A model generated the notes under the pieces. The model was not told the origin of the DNA, did not search any database, and worked only from the letters and a program-made list of their open reading frames with translations. Positions 1-6,806 of a DNA stretch of 9,987 nucleotides are shown here, one piece after another. Positions within the stretch are counted from its first letter, which is position 1. Each line of letters opens with the position of its first letter. The position numbers and the translations under genes were made by a program. The stretch is from NCBI GenBank assembly GCA_903929925.1, contig CAIYWO010000464.1:1-9987 (forward strand), written 5' to 3'. Origin of the DNA: an uncultured beta proteobacterium. GTDB taxonomy: Bacteria; Pseudomonadota; Gammaproteobacteria; Burkholderiales; Burkholderiaceae_B.

Positions 1-489
1 CCATTTTTTCAGGCATGGATTAGTGATCGCGATCTACTTAAGCAGAACGTCCCGACGACGGAAGTCCGCGTACTCCTGACCAAAGCACAGCTAAGCGATC
101 TAAGCAGTATTGTTCGGAAAATTGTTGATGCTGCTAATGCCTCCTTGGTTTCACCAGCGGATATGTTTGCGCAATTACGCTCTATCGCTGCAACCATGGG
201 ACGCGACCCCAATGATCTGCGTGGGCCGAATGCACAGAAGCTTGGTCAGATGGGATTGCTCGACGAATACTTAGAAGGCTTACCCTATAAGAGCGACGTA
301 CTCGGTCTGGACGAGGATCAATGGAAGAGCATGTCTGTCGCGGCGCAGACTCAGTTCATGATTCGCTTGAACACTAAACTAAAGCAGTACCAAGCCTTTA
401 ATGCCGATCCCGACTCCTGGGTCTCGTTAGCCAAAGGCAGTGATCCAAGCGAGTTTGTTTACCCAGTACCCCTCGAGGCTCTGCCTTAA
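1..489 (+). CDS. C-terminal fragment of a PpkA-like (kinase/vWA) envelope protein, 5' end outside window
   Basis: The frame is open from base 1 to the TAA at 487-489, giving the last 162 residues of a larger protein. A TTG at 145 could serve as a start, but the coding frame continues upstream with protein-like sequence (an EVRVLLTKAQL stretch at fragment residues 21-31), so I treat the gene as truncated by the window. The fragment is soluble, mostly helical, has no membrane segment and ends in YPVPLEALP (154-162). That ending, the LPY motif at 94-96 and the sequence around them resemble, from memory, the C-terminal periplasmic part of PpkA-type serine/threonine kinases with vWA domains. The kinase and vWA domains themselves are not visible here. 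The following ABC ATPase, permease and SUMF1 genes match the usual PpkA company (TagT, TagS, TagR) and support the assignment. It is the first visible gene of an operon, and its stop abuts the next start. The alternative is a vWA-family protein without a kinase. Confidence 0.62.
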   Translation, partial: PFFQAWISDRDLLKQNVPTTEVRVLLTKAQLSDLSSIVRKIVDAANASLVSPADMFAQLRSIAATMGRDPNDLRGPNAQKLGQMGLLDEYLEGLPYKSDVLGLDEDQWKSMSVAAQTQFMIRLNTKLKQYQAFNADPDSWVSLAKGSDPSEFVYPVPLEALP

Positions 490-1200
490 GTGTCGAGGCC
501 GGTACTATCGATTGCGCAGCTTGCGCTAGAACGAGGACGCAGTGATCAGGTCTTCCGGATTGACGTGCCGAAGCTCGAGATATTTCCGGGTGAGGTGGTT
601 GCTGTCGTTGGACCAAGTGGCTGTGGCAAGAGCACCTTGCTCGAAACAATCGGCTTGCTCTTGGAGCCACGTCACGCCAAACAATTTCTGATCGATGATA
701 TCGACATCAACGCGTCAATGGCCTTGAGCCAAACAAAGCGAGAAACGCTTTGGGCGCGCATCCGCCAGCACGGGCTTGGCTTCGTACCGCAAACGGGCGG
801 ACTCCTGCCGTTTTTAAATGTTTGGCAAAACATATGCTTGCCCGCTCAAATGTCTGGTGCAAGTACGGTTGACCCGGTTGTGCATACGCTTATTCGGCGT
901 TTGAATCTTGAGTCCCTCTTGCGCCGGTTGCCACGCGAACTTTCAATTGGTGAGCGACAGCGCGTGTCTTTTGTGCGTTCGCTGGCACGCCGCCCAACGC
1001 TTTTGTTGGCCGATGAGCCAACCGCGGCGCTTGATCCAGGCTTGGCGAAAGAGCTCTTTACCTTGATTGTCGAGATCGCAACGCAAGAGCGCATCGCTAC
1101 GCTCATTGTTACGCACGAATGGGATCTTGTTGATCAGTTTAATTTGCCACGATTAGCTGGCCATGCAGAAGGTGCTGGGAGGGTCGTGTTCCATGCCTAG
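490..1200 (+). CDS. ABC transporter ATP-binding protein, LolD/TagT-like
   Basis: A 236-residue nucleotide-binding subunit of an ABC transporter. It should hydrolyse ATP at the cytoplasmic face of the inner membrane to drive the adjacent FtsX-type permease. All catalytic motifs are visible: Walker A GPSGCGKST at 41-49, Q-loop Q101 in FVPQ, signature LSIGERQR at 151-158, Walker B LLLADE at 171-176, D-loop ALD at 180-182 and switch H209 in VTHE. The size and the GERQR signature fit the LolD/MacB/FtsE class. The signature has Ile where the canonical LSGGE has its first Gly. The start is a GTG directly after the TAA of the upstream gene (TAAGTG); a GAGG at 475-478 may be the ribosome binding site, although its 11-base spacing is long, so translational coupling is likely. 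Pairing with an FtsX permease, a SUMF1 protein and lipoproteins points to a TagT-like role. The transported or signalled substrate is unknown. Confidence 0.93.
   Translation: MSRPVLSIAQLALERGRSDQVFRIDVPKLEIFPGEVVAVVGPSGCGKSTLLETIGLLLEPRHAKQFLIDDIDINASMALSQTKRETLWARIRQHGLGFVPQTGGLLPFLNVWQNICLPAQMSGASTVDPVVHTLIRRLNLESLLRRLPRELSIGERQRVSFVRSLARRPTLLLADEPTAALDPGLAKELFTLIVEIATQERIATLIVTHEWDLVDQFNLPRLAGHAEGAGRVVFHA
1177..1183 (+). promoter_or_regulatory. Ribosome binding site GGGAGGG that sets the permease start
   Basis: A purine-rich GGGAGGG lies 9 bases before the ATG at 1193. An upstream in-frame ATG at 1163 would give ten extra residues but would place this strong site inside the coding sequence. 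The site therefore favours 1193 as the true start. Confidence 0.75.
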
Positions 1201-2434
1201 CTCCCTCATAACAAGATCGCAAGATGGTCCTCGACATTTCGTATTGTTTAAATTGGCGCTTAGAGACCTTGTTTATGACAAGAAGATTTCCCTTTGTGTG
1301 GTGGCTTCAATTCTGGCAGTAGTTGGACCCTTGTTGTTATTGTTTGGATTGAAGTTCGGTATCGTCAGTCAGTTGCGGGGTGACTTGCTTTCCGATCCAC
1401 GCAACAAAGAGATCCAAATGACCGCGAGTGCTCGACTAGACGCAGATTGGTTTGCTGCTTTGCGTAGCGAAGCCGGTGTGGGCTTTGTTATCCCACTGAC
1501 ACGCGCACTCAATACACAAGTCGATTTATTTATCGATGGTCGACGTTTTCTTGAAAACGTCGAGCTCATTCCTACGGCGACGGGTGACCCACTGCTCGGC
1601 AACATCACTGGACCAGCCCAGGATTCAGAAGTCGTACTTTCACGTAGCGCTGCAGATCGCTTAAAACTGGAAGTCGGGGACACACTGAGCTTGCGTGTTG
1701 TAAGAACTCTAGACAAGACGCTTGAGCGCGCACAGATGCAGGTTCGTGTAAGTGCGATTTTGCCACCCCAGGCCATTAGCCGCCCCGCAGCCATCATTAC
1801 GCTGCCTCTGCTGATAGCCGTCGAGGATTATCGCGATGGGGTAAAAGTTGCGATGCTGAACGCTGCGACTGGCACGGAGCCAGTACTAAGGTCACAATTT
1901 GCCCGCGCCCGGATTTATGCGGATTCGATTGACTCGGTTCAACAGGTTGCCCAACGACTTCAGGAGCTTGGGATAGAAACCAACAGTCGCGTTGCTGAGA
2001 TCAAATCTGTACAGGCGATAGACCGTGTTTTAGGTTTTGTCTTTGCTGTCATCGCTTGGGCAGCGGCACTCGGATGTGCCGCTTCGATGATTGGTGCCTT
2101 GATGGCAAACATCGAGCGCAAACGTAAAGATCTTGCCTTGCTCCGGCTATTTGGCTATGGGCGTCGAAGCATGCTCAGCTATGTCATTGCACAAGCACTC
2201 TTTTTAACCGTTATCGGGTTTGGATTAGGCTGTGCAATGTATTTTGTCGGCAGCTATATGTTCAATCAGGTACTCGCCACCCATCTGACGCGTGGCACTT
2301 TCGTGTGTCGACTGGAGCTCATACACTTTGGTATTGGCTTGGCTAGCGCGATGGCGATCAGTATTGTCGTGTGCGCGTTTGGCGGGCTACTGGCAACAAG
2401 AATAGAACCTGCGGAGAGTTTACGAGATGTTTAA
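1193..2434 (+). CDS. FtsX-like ABC transporter permease, LolC/E- or TagS-like
   Basis: A 413-residue inner-membrane permease with the four-helix FtsX/MacB/LolE layout. There is one N-terminal membrane segment (about 32-53), a large periplasmic domain (about 58-277), then three C-terminal segments (about 279-304, 328-356 and 377-401). The cytoplasmic loop after the second segment carries ERKRKDLALLRLFG (308-321), the characteristic FtsX coupling region, and the protein ends in IEPAESLRDV (404-413), a typical FtsX-family tail. The start at 1193 is chosen for its ribosome binding site and overlaps the ATPase gene by 8 bp; the alternative start at 1163 gives 423 residues. It is inferred to form a homodimer with the upstream ATPase, as only one permease is encoded here. 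Such mechanotransmission transporters couple ATP hydrolysis to periplasmic movement rather than import. Lipoprotein release or signalling to the neighbouring periplasmic proteins is plausible. Confidence 0.9.
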   Translation: MPSSLITRSQDGPRHFVLFKLALRDLVYDKKISLCVVASILAVVGPLLLLFGLKFGIVSQLRGDLLSDPRNKEIQMTASARLDADWFAALRSEAGVGFVIPLTRALNTQVDLFIDGRRFLENVELIPTATGDPLLGNITGPAQDSEVVLSRSAADRLKLEVGDTLSLRVVRTLDKTLERAQMQVRVSAILPPQAISRPAAIITLPLLIAVEDYRDGVKVAMLNAATGTEPVLRSQFARARIYADSIDSVQQVAQRLQELGIETNSRVAEIKSVQAIDRVLGFVFAVIAWAAALGCAASMIGALMANIERKRKDLALLRLFGYGRRSMLSYVIAQALFLTVIGFGLGCAMYFVGSYMFNQVLATHLTRGTFVCRLELIHFGIGLASAMAISIVVCAFGGLLATRIEPAESLRDV

Positions 2435-4019
2435 AGATCAAATACGCCTGCTTGTTGTCATGGCGGGTATTACTTTTTGTTTACCTGCATCAGCACAGCA
2501 GTGGGAGGCACGCTTCTTTAATCCCAAGCCGCTCGCGGACGATGTTGTACTTTCGCTGCCATGCGATGGCGCAATGACGTTTCGTAAGGTGCTTGTACCC
2601 GGAAGTAAACCTCTGGATGATTTCGGTGTGACTCTGGGCGCTGAGGAATCAAATCAACGGCACCTCGAGCAAGCGCATCCAGCACATATTGCTGGCAGCT
2701 TCACGGCCGTTGCACCAGCGACTGGCCGCTATTACCTCATCGGAAAATATGAAGTTACGGAACTGCAATTCCAAGCCGTGATGCAGGAGACCTGCCCAAA
2801 GCCAGCGATGAAGCTGATGCTTCCCAAGACTGCATTAAGCTGGTTTGATGCAATGCAGTTCAGTGACCGCTTAAATATCTGGTTGCGTAAGAATGCCCTA
2901 GACAAGCTACCGAAGGAAGACGGTGCGCCAGGCTTTGTTCGCTTGCCCACTGAGGTAGAGTGGGAGTTTGCTGCGCGTGGCGGCAATAGTGTTGGCAGTG
3001 CCGAGTTTCGTGAGTCGCGTTACCCCATGGCAGACGGCATGAACAAAAACGTATGGTTTGCCGGATCTCAATCCGCGAATGGCAAACTGCAACTCGTAGG
3101 TCTCTTGGCACCGAATCCACTTGGCTTGCACGACATTCTTGGTAATGCAGATGAGATGATATTTGAGCCGTTTCGGCTCAATAAGCTCGATCGATTTCAT
3201 GGACAAGCTGGGGGTTTTATTGTCAGGGGTGCAAATTACTTAACCCCTGAAGCGGATATCAGAACAGCCTGGCGCCAAGAGCAGGTTTACTATCAGGCGA
3301 GCGAGCCTAATCGTCCACGTACAAGCGGATTTCGCTTGGCTTTAGTTTCGCCTGCGCTGACTTCAGTTCAGCGCAGCAAACAGATTGAGCAGGACTGGGC
3401 TCAGCTTGGGACGGCTCCAGTCACTGCCCTAGCGCCGAGTGCGGGCGCGCCCAATCAACTCGCGGGCACAAGTACCTTAGATCGCCTATCAAGTTTAGTG
3501 ACTGGTCTTAAAGATGACAAATTAAAAAAGGAACTCGAAGCGCTACGCACAGAATTGCGCTCTGCAAACGTTGAACGGGACGGACAGCGAAGTATCGCGA
3601 TCCGTTCCTCGTTACAGCAAGGGGCATATATGTGCGCAATGGTAAAACGAGAGGGTATTTTCTACGACTCTTTTGCTAAGTTTTATAGAGAGACTTGTGC
3701 CAATTTGAGCTCACTCAGTGAGCCGGACAAGGCCGACTGTACCGGGAAATGGAAAAGAAACCTTGAGGAAAGGGCGCTCGCGCAGGATTTAGCGATGACC
3801 ACATATGCCGATGCGTTGGTCGAATCGGGATCGATATACAATTTGGCAATGATCGAACCCGAGTTCAAGGCAAAGCGGCAGCAAATTCTTGATCGCAAGA
3901 GAAGTAACCTACCGGCTTTCCTAGATAAGCACCATCAGCACTTAGTCGAATACATGAAGGATAAGAAGATTCGGCAAGATGACTGGTTATCTACCTGTAA
4001 AGCTGTTGTCAATAACTAA
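2427..4019 (+). CDS. Exported SUMF1-domain protein (TagR-like) with C-terminal helical extension
   Basis: A 530-residue secreted protein. A Sec signal peptide (hydrophobic core 8-19) ends in ASA with likely cleavage after A23. The SUMF1/formylglycine-generating-enzyme fold spans about 100-306: KYEVTELQF near 107-115, RLPTEVEWEFAARGG (172-186), LGLHDILGNADEM (232-244), FIVRGANY (264-271) and the closing SGFRLAL (300-306). The paired catalytic cysteines that true formylglycine-generating enzymes carry after the RGG region are absent, so it is probably a binding or sensing domain, as proposed for TagR, which modulates PpkA in the periplasm. Residues about 325-530 form an unrecognised helix-rich region with a coiled-coil-like stretch (about 350-385) and four cysteines (C403, C424, C438, C524) that could form disulfides. 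The ATG overlaps the permease stop by 8 bp and has GGAGAG 8 bases upstream. The fold assignment is secure; the role is inferred from neighbours. Confidence 0.88.
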   Translation: MFKDQIRLLVVMAGITFCLPASAQQWEARFFNPKPLADDVVLSLPCDGAMTFRKVLVPGSKPLDDFGVTLGAEESNQRHLEQAHPAHIAGSFTAVAPATGRYYLIGKYEVTELQFQAVMQETCPKPAMKLMLPKTALSWFDAMQFSDRLNIWLRKNALDKLPKEDGAPGFVRLPTEVEWEFAARGGNSVGSAEFRESRYPMADGMNKNVWFAGSQSANGKLQLVGLLAPNPLGLHDILGNADEMIFEPFRLNKLDRFHGQAGGFIVRGANYLTPEADIRTAWRQEQVYYQASEPNRPRTSGFRLALVSPALTSVQRSKQIEQDWAQLGTAPVTALAPSAGAPNQLAGTSTLDRLSSLVTGLKDDKLKKELEALRTELRSANVERDGQRSIAIRSSLQQGAYMCAMVKREGIFYDSFAKFYRETCANLSSLSEPDKADCTGKWKRNLEERALAQDLAMTTYADALVESGSIYNLAMIEPEFKAKRQQILDRKRSNLPAFLDKHHQHLVEYMKDKKIRQDDWLSTCKAVVNN

Positions 4020-4024
4020 TGGAG
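4020..4024 (+). promoter_or_regulatory. Ribosome binding site TGGAG for the first lipoprotein
   Basis: TGGAG sits 8 bases before the ATG at 4033, directly after the stop of the SUMF1 gene. An in-frame start at 3979 would add 18 residues in front of an otherwise perfect lipoprotein signal peptide, so 4033 is preferred. Confidence 0.75.
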
Positions 4025-4032
4025 CATTTCAA

Positions 4033-4740
4033 ATGTTAAATTTTTTTCACCGCAGGGTTGGCACAGCAATCGCTGCTCTGATGTGTGCGATTTTTTTAGT
4101 TGGCTGTCAAAACATGGGCGGTGGTGACGTTGATCCCCGACTAACCAGTGGCGAGGATGCGAAGTTCTTTAGTAAGTCCGGCTTACAAGCTTGTGCTGCC
4201 GGCGCTATCGCCGGTGCACTTGCTTGTGCCGTGAGTAACTCGGGGAACAAAGCAGCTTGTATGGCAATTGCCGCTGTTGCTGGCTGCGGAGTTGGCGCAG
4301 GCGCAAACTACTTGTTGGATTCTAGACGCGCCAAATACGCTAATAATGAGCAACGCATTGACTCGTTTATTCAAGACGTGCAAAGTGACAACAACAAGTT
4401 ACAAACACGTATCCAAAACATTAACGTTGTTTTGCGTGAGAATCAGCAAACGTTGCAGCAACTTCAGCGGCAGGTCTCAACGAAGCAAGTCGATCAACGT
4501 AAAGCTAAACAGGAGCTTGATCGCATCAAGGCTAACAAAGCCTACCTGGAGAAAGAGCTTGCCGACATTAACGCTCGGGTTGACGGCTATCAAGAAATCA
4601 TCGAGAAAGAGCGTGCGGTCGGAGCCGACACAAGAAGGCTTCAGGCTGAGCTCGCTCAGTTAAGTCGTACCCGCGACACGCTGAAGCGTGCGCTGGACTC
4701 GGCATATTCGTTAAGCTCGGTGATCAAGGTTGAGGGCTAA
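4033..4740 (+). CDS. Coiled-coil lipoprotein with Gly/Ala-rich cysteine segment (TagQ-like position)
   Basis: A 235-residue predicted lipoprotein. It has a basic N-terminus (HRR), a hydrophobic core (about 11-23) and lipobox LVGC with lipidated C25. Residue +2 is Gln, not Asp, which predicts outer-membrane sorting. Residues 51-95 form a small-residue, glycine-zipper-like segment with four cysteines (C54, C65, C76, C85), the first three exactly 11 apart. Residues about 100-225 are a long Gln/Lys/Glu-rich coiled coil. I recognise no named family for the mature protein. The position after the SUMF1 gene in a TagT/S/R-like operon makes a TagQ-type outer-membrane anchor the best guess, but this rests on context. 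The gene follows its neighbour by 13 bp and precedes a second lipoprotein of similar design by 4 bp. The coiled coil is long enough to reach well into the periplasm toward inner-membrane partners. Confidence 0.85.
   Translation: MLNFFHRRVGTAIAALMCAIFLVGCQNMGGGDVDPRLTSGEDAKFFSKSGLQACAAGAIAGALACAVSNSGNKAACMAIAAVAGCGVGAGANYLLDSRRAKYANNEQRIDSFIQDVQSDNNKLQTRIQNINVVLRENQQTLQQLQRQVSTKQVDQRKAKQELDRIKANKAYLEKELADINARVDGYQEIIEKERAVGADTRRLQAELAQLSRTRDTLKRALDSAYSLSSVIKVEG
4732..4736 (+). promoter_or_regulatory. Ribosome binding site GAGGG for the second lipoprotein
   Basis: GAGGG overlaps the last codons of the upstream lipoprotein gene and lies 8 bases before the ATG at 4745. It supports 4745 over an earlier in-frame start at 4730, which would overlap the site and add five residues before the signal peptide. 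Confidence 0.72.
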
Positions 4741-4744
4741 CAGC

Positions 4745-5260
4745 ATGAATCAAATTTTGAAGCATTCTCTAATGCTTGCCACGACCTTAGTGGTCACAGG
4801 CTGTGCAGTAGATAAAGCGGGCTGCGATCCACGTGCTTTGCGCGACGCAGGGCTGCTCACAAAAATGAACTGTGACTTCTCTGGTTCGTACGATGCGCGC
4901 GCCAAGGATAAGGAGGCGCAACTAGCCGAGGCCCAAAAAACGAATGCAGCGCTGCGCGAAGCGCTTGCGGCTCTAGAGAAGAAGAACGAGCTGAGCAAAG
5001 CTGACGTGACTGCGCGTCGTAATCAATTGTCTGCGATCAATCGTAGTGTCAACAATTATCTGCAGCAGGTTAGGGCAACGAATCCGGGCAATGAGGCCTT
5101 AAGTCAGCAGATCAGACAAGCTACCGCAAAACTGAATCAACTGAACGCAACACCGGTAAATTCGTCTGCGGCTAACGGCCAGGAGCTTCAGAACCGGGTG
5201 ACTGCTCTGCAGCAGGAGATAGACAAGCTCCAACGCCAATCGTCAATTTTGACCCAGTAA
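4745..5260 (+). CDS. Small coiled-coil lipoprotein
   Basis: A 171-residue predicted lipoprotein. A short N-region with K6 and H7, a hydrophobic core (8-17) and lipobox VTGC give lipidated C20. Ala at +2 predicts outer-membrane retention. Just after the anchor come C27-DPR and C43, which could pair as a disulfide. Residues about 50-171 are Ala/Gln/Glu/Lys-rich and strongly helical, with two likely coiled-coil blocks (about 52-115 and 125-170) separated by an Asn/Pro-containing break. No family is recognised. Architecture (signal peptide, short cysteine head, coiled-coil tail) and an early D-P-R motif are shared with the preceding lipoprotein (DPR at 34-36 there, 28-30 here), so the two may be partners or distant paralogues. 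The gene starts 4 bp after its upstream neighbour and ends 4 bp before the vWA gene, so it belongs to the same transcript. Confidence 0.85.
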   Translation: MNQILKHSLMLATTLVVTGCAVDKAGCDPRALRDAGLLTKMNCDFSGSYDARAKDKEAQLAEAQKTNAALREALAALEKKNELSKADVTARRNQLSAINRSVNNYLQQVRATNPGNEALSQQIRQATAKLNQLNATPVNSSAANGQELQNRVTALQQEIDKLQRQSSILTQ

Positions 5261-5264
5261 GTTT

Positions 5265-6806
5265 GTGAACCGTATCGCGCAACGACAGTTCGAGCCCAGC
5301 AGTGTTGCTGGCTTCGACGCGTTGCACGATCGACTCATGCTAGGGTTGGGGCGCGCAGTCCCACCAAGCGTTTCGTCGCTTTACGCCAAACCTAGTACCG
5401 ACCCCAGTGGTCAGGTTACGTGGTCAACGAGCGTGCAAGGGCAACCTGTCGAGTACGCCTCACTCAGCGCGGCAAAACAAGAAGCCCTGAATAGTCAGAT
5501 CTTTGCGCGACTGGATGCGATCCGCGCACGGGCTGCGTCACTGGCGGGCGATTCAACACCTGATCCATCGCTCATACGTCTATTGCAAGACGCAAGCCAG
5601 CCTCCGCCGATCCAAGCGATATACAGCGTTGGTGACCAGCCGGTTATTCTGTATTGGGACAGTGCAATTGCATCCAAGTCCCGAAGACCAGTCTTAGCAC
5701 GCCCCGTACCACCAGTCTCGGCCTTAAGTACAACGAGGAACCTCATCCCTTGGCTGTTGGGGTTGCTCGCACTTTTGCTGATCCTCTTTTTGCTGTGGTG
5801 GTTGTTTTGCCCGCTTTCGCCGAGACAAGCTACGCCAGCACTGCCTCAGAGCATGCCGACGACGCCAGAGGTATCGCCACAACCGCCCGTTGTTCCTCCG
5901 GTAGTGCCGGAGCCAATCCCTGCTACGCCGGTTCCGCCCGCACAAGAGGCACCTAAGCCAGAACCTGAACCGCAGACAAAACCGCTCGACCCGCCAGTCG
6001 AAGATCCTCCGCCAGAGCCGGTGAAGCCCGAGCCTCCACCGCCGCCACCTCCGCCGCCACCTCCGCCAAAACCGGTGCCCAAGCCCCCGGTGACGATCGA
6101 CAATGCGAAGAATGTTTGTCCAGGTGATAGGCCACCTGAACTCGCGCCAGAAATGGTTGTCATGTTTGATTCATCGGGATCAATGGACTTGAATATTTCG
6201 GCTACGCCTGAAGATGAGAAATGGCTGAGTCAGTTAAAACAGCGCGCAAGCCGTCCTGGCTATCGACCAACACCAGCTGAAATGGCACGCTATGCGCAAC
6301 TGACGGCAGAACCTACTCGCATCTCAATCGCTCGCCAGGCGACCATTGGTGTTGTGCAACGTTTACCCCGAGACGTGCAATCAGGTCTTGTTGTTGCTGA
6401 GAGTTGTCCGAATGCAAATAATATGGGGCGTTTTCCCCCGAGTCAGCGTGGACAGATGATTAACCGCCTGTCTCAGCTAACACCCAAGGGCGGAACGCCC
6501 CTTGGGGATGGCTTGTACGAAGCAGGGCAACTTGTCGATGGCGTCACGCGCGAAGCGATGATCTTGTTAGTTTCCGACGGCGCAGAATCCTGTAACGGCG
6601 ACCCTTGTTACGTCGCGCAACAGCTCAAAAAAGCCAAGCCGCATCTAAAAATAAATGTCGTCGATATTGGTGGGACGGGTGCTGCGAACTGCGTCGCAGC
6701 AGCTACTGGCGGCAAAGTCTATACCGCAACCAGTGTAAAAGAGCTGAACATTAGCTTAGACCGCGCAGCACAAGACGCACTAGGGCCGACAAATTGCAAA
6801 AAATAA
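5265..6806 (+). CDS. Single-pass membrane protein with proline-rich stalk and periplasmic von Willebrand A domain
   Basis: A 513-residue protein in four parts. Residues 1-158 are a soluble N-terminal region of unknown fold, predicted cytoplasmic. One membrane helix follows (about 160-182), preceded by basic residues, consistent with N-in/C-out. Residues about 188-275 are a Pro/Glu/Lys-rich linker including 12 consecutive prolines (257-268). A vWA domain then runs from about 296 to the end. The metal site is intact: D302-x-S304-x-S306, T411 in GGTPLGDGL and D438 in VSDGAESC. About 40 residues are inserted between the first MIDAS motif and the R352/R357 helix. Several cysteines in the vWA part fit an oxidising periplasm. 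The domain probably binds a protein partner through a divalent metal. The start is a GTG 4 bp after the upstream stop with no clear ribosome binding site, suggesting coupling; M26 or later starts cannot be excluded. It lacks a kinase domain, unlike PpkA. Confidence 0.9.
   Translation: MNRIAQRQFEPSSVAGFDALHDRLMLGLGRAVPPSVSSLYAKPSTDPSGQVTWSTSVQGQPVEYASLSAAKQEALNSQIFARLDAIRARAASLAGDSTPDPSLIRLLQDASQPPPIQAIYSVGDQPVILYWDSAIASKSRRPVLARPVPPVSALSTTRNLIPWLLGLLALLLILFLLWWLFCPLSPRQATPALPQSMPTTPEVSPQPPVVPPVVPEPIPATPVPPAQEAPKPEPEPQTKPLDPPVEDPPPEPVKPEPPPPPPPPPPPPKPVPKPPVTIDNAKNVCPGDRPPELAPEMVVMFDSSGSMDLNISATPEDEKWLSQLKQRASRPGYRPTPAEMARYAQLTAEPTRISIARQATIGVVQRLPRDVQSGLVVAESCPNANNMGRFPPSQRGQMINRLSQLTPKGGTPLGDGLYEAGQLVDGVTREAMILLVSDGAESCNGDPCYVAQQLKKAKPHLKINVVDIGGTGAANCVAAATGGKVYTATSVKELNISLDRAAQDALGPTNCKK
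6039..6068 (+). repeat. 12-bp tandem repeat coding polyproline
   Basis: CCGCCGCCACCT occurs twice in tandem (6039-6050, 6051-6062) followed by a half unit CCGCCA. The unit is a multiple of three and in frame, so each copy adds four prolines to the stalk of the vWA protein. Gain or loss of a copy would change linker length without breaking the gene. Confidence 0.8.

Noticed and set aside
145..489. Stand-alone 114-residue gene starting at a TTG
   Set aside because: The same frame is open with protein-like sequence back to base 1, and no ribosome binding site precedes the TTG, so it is the end of a longer gene.
1369..1797. 142-codon open frame on the - strand inside the permease gene
   Set aside because: It lies wholly antisense to a well-supported permease coding region, and its Ser/Arg-rich translation shows no recognisable domain.
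5846..6163. Glycine-rich frame on the - strand
   Set aside because: It is the antisense shadow of the proline-rich stalk codons of the vWA gene, with no start signal of its own.
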